Assembly (NCBI GenBank): GCA_029863665.1
Contig: JAOTUX010000018.1
Span: 1 to 11,210, forward strand
Length of the DNA: 11,210 nucleotides
Source of the DNA: Candidatus Nitrosopumilus sp.
GTDB taxonomy: Archaea > Thermoproteota > Nitrososphaeria > Nitrososphaerales > Nitrosopumilaceae
Direction of reading: 5' to 3'
Both the position numbers and the translations under genes were made by a program. Each line of letters opens with the position of its first letter. Within the stretch, counting starts at the first letter, position 1. The notes beneath the pieces are model-generated. The model worked only from the letters and a program-made list of their open reading frames with translations. It was not told the origin of the DNA and searched no databases. Of the stretch, positions 1 through 6,319 are shown one piece after another.

Positions 1-1
1 A

Positions 2-205
2 AAGAAGAATGATAAAAAAGACAAATCTGAAAAGAAAAATTCAGATGTAAATTACTCAGAAAAGAAAAAGAAAGACAAGGAAAAAAAAGACAAAGATGAT
101 GACCATGAAGAAGAAACTAACAATAAAAAAGGTAATTCTGGCAAAGGGAATTCAGATATAGAAAATCCAGGTAAAGGAAACAAAGACAAAAACAAAAATG
201 ATTAA
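2..205 (+). CDS. C-terminal end of a Lys/Asp/Asn-rich low-complexity protein (5' truncated)
   Basis: The frame is open from the first bases of the window to a TAA at 203-205, giving at least 67 residues. The composition is extreme: mostly Lys, Asp, Glu, Asn, Ser and Gly, with runs such as KKKKDKEKKDKDDDHEEE and a final Gly/Lys/Asn segment (GNSGKGNSDIENPGKGNKDK). There are no hydrophobic blocks and no Cys, so this part is probably disordered. The start lies outside the window. Such tails occur on exported or cell-surface archaeal proteins and on DNA/RNA-binding proteins; nothing here decides between them. Function unknown. The reading is supported by the uninterrupted frame and the fairly regular codon pattern, but low-complexity A-rich sequence could also stay open by chance. 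Confidence 0.6.
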   Translation, partial: KKNDKKDKSEKKNSDVNYSEKKKKDKEKKDKDDDHEEETNNKKGNSGKGNSDIENPGKGNKDKNKND

Positions 206-284
206 TTTTCTAAAATTCTAACGAAAATTAATTAATTCATACGAGAAAAGGTAAAGACTAAAAATTCGAATTTTTGTTGAAAAA

Positions 285-335
285 TTTTCACGCCTATCTG
301 CGCCCATTTTTGTCCCCATTTGGGTGGGTGAATCC
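285..335 (+). repeat. GC-rich dispersed repeat, copy 1
   Basis: This GC-rich block stands out in AT-rich intergenic DNA (206-423). It runs from TTTTCACGCCTATCTG to GGGTGGGTGAATCC and matches 2418-2466 with about one small gap. A 12-base word GCCCATTTTTGT occurs at 302-313 and again at 342-353, just after the repeat. The rest of 206-423 holds no open frame I can support; a short hairpin (ACGG-TTCAAG-CCGT) lies at 362-375. Confidence 0.6.
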
Positions 336-423
336 CCGTGGGCCCATTTTTGTAACCCAAAACGGTTCAAGCCGTGCAAGATTCAGAGTATATCAAAAAG
401 CTCTTTATTATTAATATTCTAAA

Positions 424-1014
424 ATGCATAACTCAATGAAAAATAACGATGAGGAATACGACTCTTTTAACAATACCTATGACGAAAAACCAGAGATGTT
501 TGGTCATCCCTACAAAGAATTACAAGATTACTTTAACAAGAGTACGAAAAGAGGCACTCTTCTTGATTTAGGTTGCGGACAAGGGAGAGATTCCATATAT
601 CTATCCTCGTTAGGATACCAAGTCACAGCAGTTGATATCTCTAAAGTTGGAATAAATCAAATGCGCAACAAAGCTCAATCCCAAGGATTAGAGATTGATG
701 GTATTGTACATGATATTCAAAACCTGAAATTACAGAGAAAATTTGATGTGATTTTATTTGATATGCTTCTTCATGGATTTGAAAATCAAATTCAACTAGA
801 ATTACTTGGTAAATATTCAAACTCCTTGAACAAAGATGGGATTTTGTGTATTATTTATCCTGATGATTTTCAGGCAGAACATTTCATGAATTTGCTCAAA
901 TCTTTACCGACGAATTGGAATCTTTTAGAGGAGATAACAGTTAACGATGTTCCCAAAATCGAAGGTGAAGCTATTGATTTTAAATTCAAAATGATGGTTG
1001 CACAACTTTCATGA
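424..1014 (+). CDS. class I SAM-dependent methyltransferase (TehB/UbiE-like fold)
   Basis: A 196-residue protein with the Rossmann-fold methyltransferase signatures in order. Motif I is LLDLGCGQG (residues 46-54), which binds S-adenosylmethionine. An acidic residue ends strand 2 in AVDIS (69-73) and contacts the ribose. HDI (96-98) is motif III-like, and FDVILFDMLLHGF (107-119) is motif IV. Length and layout fit small soluble methyltransferases of the TehB/Methyltransf_25 type; the substrate cannot be read from sequence. An EEYDSF...YDEKPEMFG N-terminus is typical of this group. The start at 424 has a TATA-like ATATC about 30 bases upstream (388-394); a second box (TTTATTATTAAT, 402-413) would instead suit the internal ATG at 439. 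The gene stands alone between two GC-rich repeats. Confidence 0.88.
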   Translation: MHNSMKNNDEEYDSFNNTYDEKPEMFGHPYKELQDYFNKSTKRGTLLDLGCGQGRDSIYLSSLGYQVTAVDISKVGINQMRNKAQSQGLEIDGIVHDIQNLKLQRKFDVILFDMLLHGFENQIQLELLGKYSNSLNKDGILCIIYPDDFQAEHFMNLLKSLPTNWNLLEEITVNDVPKIEGEAIDFKFKMMVAQLS

Positions 1015-1021
1015 AAATTTG

Positions 1022-1094
1022 CTTTCATTTCTATTTCCAAATTGGTGGGGGGTGGGTACCTCTAAGGAATTGAATCTTGAAATTATTTTTTGGG
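1022..1094 (+). repeat. degenerate GC-rich repeat copy 3 joined to a T-rich element
   Basis: CTTTCATTTCTATTTCCAAA followed by GGTGGG and GGTGGGTA resembles the repeat at 2418-2466 with an internal deletion. It is followed, as there, by a short spacer containing GAATTGAA and the word TTGAAATTATTTTTTGGG (1077-1094). The same order in both places suggests one compound element. The T-run could also terminate the methyltransferase transcript. Confidence 0.4.
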
Positions 1095-1153
1095 AAGGAT
1101 TGAAACTATAATTTCTTCATCACTTAGAATCAAAATTGGAAAAGAAACCTTTG

Positions 1154-1160
1154 TTTAAAT
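1154..1160 (+). promoter_or_regulatory. TATA box of the Met-rich protein gene
   Basis: TTTAAAT is centred about 26 bases before the ATG at 1183, the spacing expected of a leaderless archaeal promoter. Confidence 0.5.
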
Positions 1161-1182
1161 CTGAGAAATCCTTGCAAAAAAC

Positions 1183-2280
1183 ATGAAACAATTTTTGTTT
1201 TTCGGCCTTGTTCTTACTTTATTATTCACGATTTCTTTTACTCTAATTTCAGAGCCTATTTTTGCTCAAATGAATAATCACATGTCTCCCTATCATCAAA
1301 TGCAAATGATGAATGATCCATCCAAGGTGGTATGCCAACAGGGCATGGTTTTGATGATGAAAAATGCAACAGGGAATCCCGTATGTGTAAGTCCTTCTTC
1401 TTACTGGAGACTTGCAGATAGATATTGGGGTATTTTTGATACAGATCTTTTGAATCAAAATTCACAACATATGCAAGGTGTGATGGGCAGTATGATGAAT
1501 CATCCGCAAATGTCCCAATACATGCATGATTGGATGACAAATAATCCACAGCACATGCAAAACATGATGGGTACTTGGATGCCCCAAATGACAAAAAACA
1601 ATCAATTGATGATGAACATGATGGGACCTATGATGAATGATCCTGAACTTAGTAATCAAATGATGACTCACATGATGAACAATCCCCAAATGATGCAGTC
1701 TATGAAATCAAACCAACAATGGATGGGAATGATGATGGGACAACCAATGATGATGGATGGAATGTATAATGGAATGATGATGAATAGTACCATGAATTGT
1801 CCTTGGTGTCCATTTATGCAAAATTCACAAATGAGTCAAGGAATGATGGGAATGGATTGTCCTTGGTGTTCAGGTAATATGGGACATGGAATGATGATGG
1901 GACAAGATAACATGATGGGACAAGGTAACATGATGGGACAAGGTAACATGATGGGACAAGGTACAATGCATAATCCTATGTTAGGTGGAAATCAAACAAT
2001 GGGTCATGGATGGACTTTGCATAATCCTTCACATATGCATGACATGATGAATCAAATGATGGGTGATCCAAACATGATGACAACAATGCATGAAATGATG
2101 ATGCAAAATCCTCAACACATGCATGGTATGACAAGTAATATGATGGGACCTATGATGAATCAAATGGTGGGTGATCCAGAAATGAGACAGCAAATGATGA
2201 ATCATATGATGAATCATCCTCAGATGATGCAACAATGGATGCAAAATCAAACATTCATGCAACAAATGAATAATCCATAA
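1183..2280 (+). CDS. exported methionine-rich protein with CPWC motifs, probable copper binding
   Basis: A 365-residue protein. Residues 1-28 form a signal peptide (KQ, hydrophobic core, cleavage at IFA-QM). Residues 47-83 form a small domain with C51 and C68 (pattern VC-x2-G...LMxK...PxCV...L-x2-R-x-W) that recurs in the Kazal protein at 7408-7989. The rest is low complexity: 92 of 365 residues are Met, with His, Gln and Asn, built on units such as MMNDPxxxxQMMxHMMNNPQMM. Two CPWC motifs lie at 206-209 and 226-229, and four GQxN-MM units at 238-261. Met clusters and CxxC pairs bind Cu(I) in many exported copper proteins, and ammonia-oxidising archaea depend on copper. Copper storage or chaperoning outside the cytoplasmic membrane is therefore the best inference, not proven. 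There is no C-terminal anchor. The DP/NP-Met spacing faintly recalls STI1-type repeats. Confidence 0.8.
   Translation: MKQFLFFGLVLTLLFTISFTLISEPIFAQMNNHMSPYHQMQMMNDPSKVVCQQGMVLMMKNATGNPVCVSPSSYWRLADRYWGIFDTDLLNQNSQHMQGVMGSMMNHPQMSQYMHDWMTNNPQHMQNMMGTWMPQMTKNNQLMMNMMGPMMNDPELSNQMMTHMMNNPQMMQSMKSNQQWMGMMMGQPMMMDGMYNGMMMNSTMNCPWCPFMQNSQMSQGMMGMDCPWCSGNMGHGMMMGQDNMMGQGNMMGQGNMMGQGTMHNPMLGGNQTMGHGWTLHNPSHMHDMMNQMMGDPNMMTTMHEMMMQNPQHMHGMTSNMMGPMMNQMVGDPEMRQQMMNHMMNHPQMMQQWMQNQTFMQQMNNP
1894..1965 (+). repeat. 18-base tandem repeat inside the Met-rich gene (4 units)
   Basis: Four head-to-tail units of ATGATGGGACAAGGTAAC, the first with GAT for GGT and the last ending ACA, encode (MMGQGN)4. The units are in frame, so slippage changes protein length by multiples of six residues. 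Confidence 0.85.
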
Positions 2281-2323
2281 TCAAACAAAAATCCTTATCA
2301 AATTTCCAACAAACAAACCGCAC

Positions 2324-2394
2324 ATTATAATCTCAATACGTAGGACTTTTGACGCCTGTAACGGGAGGATACTATTTTTACTGATAGTCGATAA
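2324..2394 (+). repeat. 71-base dispersed repeat, copy A (inverted relative to 9424-9494)
   Basis: Aligned without gaps to the complement of 9424-9494, I count 50 of 71 identities. The exact blocks are ATTATAATCT, CTTTT, GCCT, GGATACTATTTTTA and AGTC. The 12 bases after ATTATAATCT are not conserved. That word is TATA-like and the GCCT block starts about 26 bases after its centre, so the unit looks like a promoter plus transcript start. This copy also contains a small hairpin, ACTAT (2371-2375) with ATAGT (2384-2388). Confidence 0.6.
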
Positions 2395-2417
2395 TCTCGT
2401 TAACACTTCAAAACTAA

Positions 2418-2500
2418 TTTTCACTCCTATCTGTGTCTCATTTCCCCCAATCTGGTGGGTGAATCCAATTAGAATTGAACCTTTGAAATTATTTTTTGAG
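2418..2500 (+). repeat. GC-rich dispersed repeat copy 2 plus T-rich element
   Basis: TTTTCACTCCTATCTG through CTGGTGGGTGAATCC (2418-2466) matches 285-335. It is followed by AATTGAACC and TTGAAATTATTTTTTGAG (2483-2500), the same order as at 1022-1094. It directly follows repeat copy A, so the 281-base gap 2281-2561 is mostly repeat sequence. Confidence 0.6.
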
Positions 2501-2531
2501 AAAGAATTAACTTTTCAGTTGTCCCTGGAAG

Positions 2532-2539
2532 ACATAAAG
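2532..2539 (+). promoter_or_regulatory. TATA-like box supporting the TTG start at 2562
   Basis: ACATAAAG is centred about 26 bases upstream of the TTG at 2562. It is a weak box, but the spacing matches the other genes here. Confidence 0.35.
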
Positions 2540-2561
2540 ACATAGCAAGATTTATGCATCG

Positions 2562-2963
2562 TTGAAAAATCCTTCTTATATTAAATTGAAAATCAAGAAA
2601 ACTGGATCTGAAATAATAGTCATCGCAGCTATAGTCATATTACTAATTTATGTTGCTGATGCTATGGTAGGTCAGGGTGATGAAGGTTTTCTACCAATGA
2701 CTGCAGAAGAACGAGGCAGAACATTTGGAACATCATCAATGATTTTATTCTTTGTAGCCTTTACCGTTGGATTTAAGGAACGTTCACCAACACTAACTTC
2801 TCTTCTTATTACAGGTGGAGCCATAATGGGAACATCAGTACTTGTTGCTTCTGCAATAGCAGAAGGTGGACTTCAAGCAGCTCCAACTGCATTTATCGGG
2901 GTGATAGTGATAGGATACATCATCATGGGACTTGGTATTCTAAGAGTGATACAAAGAAAATAA
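2562..2963 (+). CDS. small four-helix integral membrane protein, function unknown
   Basis: 133 residues starting at TTG. The ATG at 2554 is out of frame and ends after three codons, and the first in-frame ATG would remove the first helix. Hydrophobic segments lie at about 17-36, 56-71, 79-100 and 108-130. Charged loops include TAEERGR (47-53) before helix 2 and FKERS (71-75) after it; the N-terminus and the QRK end are basic. Small and Gly-rich helices (GGAIMG, GYIIMGLG) suggest tight packing. There are no catalytic or metal-binding motifs. I do not recognise the family. The gene stands alone, preceded by the compound repeat and followed by the recombinase relic. Confidence 0.72.
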   Translation: MKNPSYIKLKIKKTGSEIIVIAAIVILLIYVADAMVGQGDEGFLPMTAEERGRTFGTSSMILFFVAFTVGFKERSPTLTSLLITGGAIMGTSVLVASAIAEGGLQAAPTAFIGVIVIGYIIMGLGILRVIQRK

Positions 2964-3012
2964 ATTGCTTAGAATCCATAATACTCAATAGACATAAGAT
3001 ACTTACTATTCC

Positions 3013-3316
3013 ATGGTAAAAGCTAATCTTAGAGTTTGTACAGATTGTGGTTGAGTTTTCAACCGAGAAATTGGAGATAAAAAATTTGAAGCTGTAACAC
3101 GTGAGGATATTTTTTCATTCTTGGATAAAAGAAAAAAGAGCATAGAACAAGCTCCTGAGAAAAAATGGATTGTAACTTGGAATGACTATCTTGCCACACT
3201 ATTAGGATTTATAGATGATGCAGTATCCGGAAGTTCTGGTGGTGAAACTAGTGAACCTAAATGTTCTCCAGGAAAAGAAAGACGGAATCTTTGCTAAAAT
3301 TGATTGTTATGCATGA
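3013..3316 (+). pseudogene. decayed tyrosine recombinase (N-terminal core-binding region only)
   Basis: From ATG 3013 the frame reads MVKANLRVCTDCG and meets TGA at 3052-3054. It then continues open to TAA 3295-3297 and includes VTREDIFSFLDKRKK and EKKWIVTWNDYLATLLGFI. From memory this resembles the N-terminal domain of archaeal XerC/D-type integrases (T-R-E/D-D-h-h-SFLD..RK...HKWIGTYN...RFFKWLYYP). After LLGFI the resemblance moves to the +1 frame: YPEVLVVKLVNLN (from 3224) and VLQEKKDGIFAKID, ending at TGA 3314-3316. That fits the usual YPD...N..QLKRKE.SIYK.TD continuation. So there is one in-frame stop, one frameshift, and no catalytic Arg/His/Tyr domain. Probably a relic of an integrated element; the identification rests on pattern memory, not a search. 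Confidence 0.6.
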
Positions 3317-3413
3317 ATTGTAATAATTTTATATTACGAAAATAAATTTAACAAAACAAAAGACACTCAATTTTATTGTATATACAATTTTCAAAAATGG
3401 CATTTAGCAATTG

Positions 3414-3421
3414 TTATATTA
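3414..3421 (+). promoter_or_regulatory. TATA box that decides the start at 3445
   Basis: TTATATTA is centred 27 bases before ATG 3445. The open frame extends upstream to a TTG at 3376, but this box and the signal peptide both point to 3445. Confidence 0.5.
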
Positions 3422-3444
3422 CTATATTTTTGTCTGTAAATTTA

Positions 3445-4596
3445 ATGACGAACAAAAAACAAACAAAAACAACTTCAATGCTTATTGCAACAATTCTTCT
3501 AACTGGAATGATGGGTTTTACGATTCAAAGTGCTCATGCTGTACCCTCCACTATTGACTTTGAGGGACTTTGTTCAGCTGTCATTGGTGCTCCAATTGTT
3601 ACAGCTGATAACTCAGTCACCCTTAAGGTGGGAACAACACTTGTAGGTGCTACTGATGGTTTTGCAGTTACTGTGGGTGGTTTTCAAGAAGCATTTCTAT
3701 CTACACCTGTTGATACTCCACATAACGCTGATGGAACAGTATATGTAGAAGGTGGCAAGTGTTTCTACTCTGATGATGTACAAGGATTTAATGCTGGGTT
3801 TAACTATTACCTCAGTTTTGCAAACCCTGTAACAACCTTAAGTCTAGATCTCTATGACTATTCAGATGATGGAAATTTTGATATAGAGTTTCCAGTTGAC
3901 TGTAAAGGCAACGCCCCTTGTGATGGAGATGTTGCAACATTAACTGTCTATGACGATCTTGCTCAAACAAGTATTGTTGGAACAGGAACATACACAGTAG
4001 ATGCAGCAAATTGGTTTGATGGTCAAGTTGCAAATCTTAGTGTTGCACCAGGCGCATCATTCGTTTCTGCAAGCATAACCTTTAGCAATATTGATAGAGG
4101 AACTGGAATTGATAATATCACATTTGATACCGTTCCACCATTAGAAATCTGTGAAGATGATACAATGGATTTGATAGCAGGTCAACATATTGATTCAGGC
4201 GATGTAACTGTAGTAAATGATGGAACTATACTCTTGATAACAATCCACACACAAGATGATTGGCAACTAAGTGAATCACACATACAAATCGGAGAAACGT
4301 TGGATGACTTTCCATTAACAAAGAAAGGAAATCCAAAAGTAGGTAACTTTGACTATCAAAGGGAATATGATCCATTGGTGACTGAAGATACATACGAATT
4401 CTTACTTGCAGACCTTGGTTTAGAATCAGGTGACACAATTACATTTGCAGTTCATACTGTAGTAGTTCAAACTGATTTAGACGGAGAGATAATTGCCGAA
4501 GAAACTGCTTGGAAACAAGGAGAAAGATTTGTACAAAAAGGCAATTGGGCAATGTACAACACATACGATATTCAAGAATGTGACGTAATAGAATAG
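3445..4596 (+). CDS. exported two-domain beta-rich cell-surface protein
   Basis: 383 residues from ATG 3445. Residues 1-32 are a Sec signal peptide (basic MTNKKQTK, hydrophobic core, cleavage AHA-VP). Residues about 35-230 look like a beta-sandwich with alternating hydrophobics, an acidic turn YDYSDDGNFDIEF, and a closing GIDNITFDTVPP. This is like the choice-of-anchor domains of bacterial surface proteins. Residues 236-383 match a module I know from secreted bacterial and archaeal proteins: AGQ-h-D-x-GDVTVxND (245 on), W-x-L-S/T-E-x-H (tryptophan near 273), KKGNPKxGxF, FAVHTVV, and ETAW (353-356) with NWAMYNTYDIQ. No enzymatic motif is evident; adhesion or S-layer-associated binding is inference. 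No C-terminal anchor follows, although an anchor-tail relic lies 70 bases downstream in the same frame. Confidence 0.78.
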   Translation: MTNKKQTKTTSMLIATILLTGMMGFTIQSAHAVPSTIDFEGLCSAVIGAPIVTADNSVTLKVGTTLVGATDGFAVTVGGFQEAFLSTPVDTPHNADGTVYVEGGKCFYSDDVQGFNAGFNYYLSFANPVTTLSLDLYDYSDDGNFDIEFPVDCKGNAPCDGDVATLTVYDDLAQTSIVGTGTYTVDAANWFDGQVANLSVAPGASFVSASITFSNIDRGTGIDNITFDTVPPLEICEDDTMDLIAGQHIDSGDVTVVNDGTILLITIHTQDDWQLSESHIQIGETLDDFPLTKKGNPKVGNFDYQREYDPLVTEDTYEFLLADLGLESGDTITFAVHTVVVQTDLDGEIIAEETAWKQGERFVQKGNWAMYNTYDIQECDVIE

Positions 4597-4612
4597 ACTT
4601 CAAAAATCACAA

Positions 4613-4635
4613 TTTCTTTTTCTTTTTTATTTATT
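4613..4635 (+). terminator. T-rich archaeal terminator after the surface protein gene
   Basis: Runs of five and six T interrupted by single bases begin 17 bases after the stop at 4596, as expected for U-tract termination by archaeal RNA polymerase. Confidence 0.5.
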
Positions 4636-4665
4636 AAATTTAGAAATTAATTTTTGTGAGGTCTT

Positions 4666-4704
4666 GACAATGCTGGAATTTATCTTGTAAAGTTTAGAGT
4701 TTGA
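4666..4704 (+). repeat. anchor-tail relic 1 (AGIYLVKFRV stop)
   Basis: Codons read D-N-A-G-I-Y-L-V-K-F-R-V-stop. Nucleotides closely match the end of the gene at 8198-8749 (GGAGTATATCTGGTAAAG there, GGAATTTATCTTGTAAAG here). It is in the same frame as the gene ending at 4596 but separated from it by stops. Confidence 0.6.
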
Positions 4705-4779
4705 GAATAATTTTTCATTAGTTTGAGTCCCAGATTCTTTTCAATCTATTTTGTAACATTTGGAAATTTCAAGATCATC

Positions 4780-4787
4780 TTTAACTA
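4780..4787 (+). promoter_or_regulatory. TATA-like box of the Cys-rich protein gene
   Basis: TTTAACTA is centred about 26 bases before ATG 4810. A second AT-rich stretch, AATATTATA, sits too close to the ATG to act for it. Confidence 0.4.
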
Positions 4788-4809
4788 GAGCTGAAAATAT
4801 TATACTCTA

Positions 4810-5142
4810 ATGAAAAGAACTCTAACAATTTCTGTGATTGCATTAATTGCTGTAGTTATGGTAATTGGTGTGGTATCACCAGCAATGGCCAAAAAAGATA
4901 ACAATAATGGGAATAATGGGTGTAAAAATGCCAATCCAAACGCAAAGGCTTGTGAAAAGAATCCAAACACAGATCCTGTTATTTGTCAAGATTGTTTAGA
5001 CAAATTGTATGAAACAGTCCTTGCCTGTCCAGCAGGAGATAGTCAATGTGTACTTGATGCAGGTGCTGTTTATCAAGAGTGTATTACTCAAGTAGATCCA
5101 GAAATAGAAATTTGTGAAGTAACACCTCCACCACCAAGATGA
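4810..5142 (+). CDS. small exported Cys-rich protein
   Basis: 110 residues with a clear signal peptide (MKRTL, hydrophobic 5-22, cleavage AMA-KK at 27). The mature part starts with a basic, Asn-rich stretch and has eight cysteines at 38, 48, 59, 62, 73, 80, 91 and 102. They include a CxxC (59-62) and evenly spaced later residues, so four disulfides are likely outside the cell. It ends VTPPPPR. The helical DCLDKLYETVLAC...CVLDAGAVYQEC pattern repeats a C-x6/x10-C spacing. I do not recognise the family. The ATG of an anchor-tail micro-frame overlaps its stop codon (ATGA). Confidence 0.75.
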   Translation: MKRTLTISVIALIAVVMVIGVVSPAMAKKDNNNGNNGCKNANPNAKACEKNPNTDPVICQDCLDKLYETVLACPAGDSQCVLDAGAVYQECITQVDPEIEICEVTPPPPR

Positions 5143-5153
5143 TTCTAACTGAA

Positions 5154-5207
5154 GCTGTTGTCGGGGTTGGAGTATATCTAGTAAATTTTAGAGTAAATAA
5201 AGAATAA
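5154..5207 (+). repeat. anchor-tail relic 2 (AVVGVGVYLVNFRVNKE stop)
   Basis: GGAGTATATCTAGTAAATTT matches the end of the 8198-8749 gene with two changes. The frame is open back to an ATG at 5139, so a 22-codon micro-frame MILTEAVVGVGVYLVNFR.. starts inside the stop codon of the preceding gene. It is followed by TTTTTTAATTTTGAAAT, part of the T-rich element. Confidence 0.65.
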
Positions 5208-5272
5208 TTTTTTAATTTTGAAATACCCAAAAACAGTTAATTTAAGAATTATTACTAAGAAGAGTTTCTATC

Positions 5273-5530
5273 ATGGCTCATTATTTCGTCAATAAAATAA
5301 CCCATGTATCACAAAGACCTTCTACTTGTGTGCATTGCGGGAAAATAGACCTCAAAGAAGATGCAGTTTTAGCTACCACTGGACCGTCTGAAAAAAATGC
5401 TGACTATGTTCCATCAGTTCTCTGTCTTTCATGTGAAACTTTGATGGTAATCACATCTCATCCGGGTGCAGTTATTGGAATACATCATTCTGCAGGAAAC
5501 CAAGCTACAATGCGTGGATCTGAAAAATAA
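5273..5530 (+). CDS. zinc-ribbon mini-protein
   Basis: 85 residues with two CxxC knuckles: C19-VH-C22 and C51-LS-C54, spaced 28 apart, as in treble-clef and zinc-ribbon folds. The TCVHCGKIDLKEDAVLAT start is typical of a zinc knuckle followed by a beta-strand. The C-terminal part carries HPGAVIGIHHSAGN with three histidines that might add metal ligands. There is no signal peptide, so it is cytoplasmic. A TATA-like TTATTA lies about 23 bases upstream of the ATG. Likely roles for such proteins are nucleic-acid or protein binding; no specific function is assignable. Confidence 0.72.
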   Translation: MAHYFVNKITHVSQRPSTCVHCGKIDLKEDAVLATTGPSEKNADYVPSVLCLSCETLMVITSHPGAVIGIHHSAGNQATMRGSEK

Positions 5531-5557
5531 TGTGATTTTTCCAGTCAATTGTTAAAT

Positions 5558-5574
5558 TTGAAATTATTTTTTTT
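5558..5574 (+). repeat. T-rich intergenic element TTGAAATTATTTTTTTT
   Basis: Same word as at 1077, 2483, 7024 and 7356. It starts 28 bases after the stop at 5530 and could serve as the terminator of the zinc-ribbon gene. Confidence 0.5.
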
Positions 5575-5581
5575 AAAACAA

Positions 5582-5618
5582 GAGGTTACAAGGTACCATT
5601 CCCTTGATTGGTCACCTC
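5582..5618 (+). promoter_or_regulatory. imperfect inverted repeat before the 5656 gene
   Basis: AGGTACCAT (5591-5599) and ATTGGTCACCT (5607-5617) are near-complements with single-base bulges. A GAGGT at 5582-5586 gives an alternative partner for ACCTC. It ends just upstream of the TATA-like box at 5626, a position suited to an operator. It is too short to be sure. Confidence 0.3.
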
Positions 5619-5625
5619 CTAAAAC

Positions 5626-5633
5626 TTAATTTT
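5626..5633 (+). promoter_or_regulatory. TATA-like box supporting the TTG start at 5656
   Basis: TTAATTTT is centred 26 bases before the TTG at 5656. Confidence 0.4.
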
Positions 5634-5655
5634 CCCCAAGGAAATTAATCGTACA

Positions 5656-5919
5656 TTGAATAAAGAAACGGAAGAAAAAATTCAATCCATTATTTTAGAA
5701 ACCTTTCAAGATATAGAGCGAGAGTGGATTAGTTATTTCCAACACCGTGCAAAGCAGATGAATTTAGACCAAAAATCCTTCTTTATAGGCATGATGTACC
5801 CTAGAATAGTAAAGAATCTGGAGGAGAATGACATCCACATTAAATCCGATTCCTGGGGCGATCATGAAATCGAAAAGATACACTCCATAGTTGATGTATT
5901 GTATAAGAAGTTTGTTTAA
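5656..5919 (+). CDS. small helical cytoplasmic protein, function unknown
   Basis: 87 residues starting at TTG; no in-frame ATG precedes it, and the next one would remove 34 residues including a predicted helix. It is mostly amphipathic helix: EEKIQSIILETFQDIEREWI, then FQHRAKQMNLDQKSFFIGMM, then DHEIEKIHSIVDVLYKKF. There is no signal peptide, no Cys, and no catalytic motif. I do not recognise it. The frame after its stop stays open for 26 codons through anchor-tail relic 3 (5953-6000), which probably reflects T-rich sequence rather than a real extension. Confidence 0.6.
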   Translation: MNKETEEKIQSIILETFQDIEREWISYFQHRAKQMNLDQKSFFIGMMYPRIVKNLEENDIHIKSDSWGDHEIEKIHSIVDVLYKKFV

Positions 5920-5934
5920 ATTTTTTCTTTTAAT

Positions 5935-6000
5935 TTGAAATTGTTTTTTGGAGTTGCCGGTGCTGAAGTATATCTGATAAAGTTTAGGCCAAGAAATTAA
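5935..6000 (+). repeat. T-rich element joined to anchor-tail relic 3 (GVAGAEVYLIKFRPRN stop)
   Basis: TTGAAATTGTTTTTTGGA (5935-5952) leads straight into codons V-A-G-A-E-V-Y-L-I-K-F-R-P-R-N-TAA (5953-6000). This is nearly the tail of the anchored protein at 8198-8749 (VGAGVYLVKFRGRN). It sits 15 bases after the stop of the preceding gene, and its T-run could act as that gene's terminator. Confidence 0.65.
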
Positions 6001-6027
6001 TTTTCTCCTTCACTTTTGAAATTAAAA

Positions 6028-6246
6028 TCATTCCGCAGTGAATTTTCGTCCCTTCCTATTACTCCAAAGATAATTTGCAATTACTGAAATTACGATCATA
6101 ATTACTAGGGAAATTAATATGAAATTATAATTAGAAGTAGAAGGCCACTCCAAAAATTCATCTATATCTTGATCTTGTGCGTAAATCTGATCAAAAGACA
6201 TTGTATAAAGTATCATTATGGAAATTATCCAAATTCTAATTTGCAT
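6028..6246 (-). CDS. small exported or membrane-tethered protein with C-terminal helix
   Basis: 72 residues if it starts at the ATG at 6246. MQIRIWIISIMILYTMSF...IYA-QD is then a signal peptide with an A-x-A-like site (residues 1-23). It is followed by an acidic outer segment DQDIDEFLEWPSTS, a membrane helix FILISLVIMIVISVIANYLW (about 43-62), and a basic tail NRKGRKF. The frame also extends upstream to an ATG at 6330, overlapping the end of the CBS gene by 11 bases. That would add 28 mostly basic residues, and the added stretch carries a copy of the TTGAAATTATTT word, so I prefer 6246. It lies directly downstream of the CBS gene and is probably co-transcribed. Function unknown. Confidence 0.62.
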   Translation of the reverse strand: MQIRIWIISIMILYTMSFDQIYAQDQDIDEFLEWPSTSNYNFILISLVIMIVISVIANYLWSNRKGRKFTAE

Positions 6247-6319
6247 ATAATCTTCTTTTAATTTTACATAATGATGTTGCAGAATTTTTGGTTTGAAATT
6301 ATTTCTGAAACGATGAAAA

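Noticed and set aside
362..375. T-arm-like hairpin GGTTCAAGCC suggesting a tRNA
   Set aside because: The loop is six bases with a four-base stem, and no acceptor, D or anticodon arms can be placed around it.
1894..1965. Four 18-base repeats as a CRISPR-like or mobile structure
   Set aside because: They are directly adjacent in-frame codon repeats in a low-complexity gene, without spacers.
1249..2265. Long minus-strand open frames opposite the Met-rich gene
   Set aside because: They consist of His/Ile/Leu codons complementary to ATG-rich sequence and have no protein-like features of their own.
3052..3054. TGA inside a continuing frame as a selenocysteine or recoded codon
   Set aside because: There is also a frameshift downstream and the catalytic domain is absent. 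No SECIS-like structure was seen and I know of no selenocysteine use in this lineage, so decay is the simpler explanation.
5920..6000. In-frame 26-codon extension of the 5656-5919 gene by stop read-through
   Set aside because: The linking codons are T-tract sequence (FSFNLKLFF), the parent protein is cytoplasmic, and the same tail recurs elsewhere without an open link.
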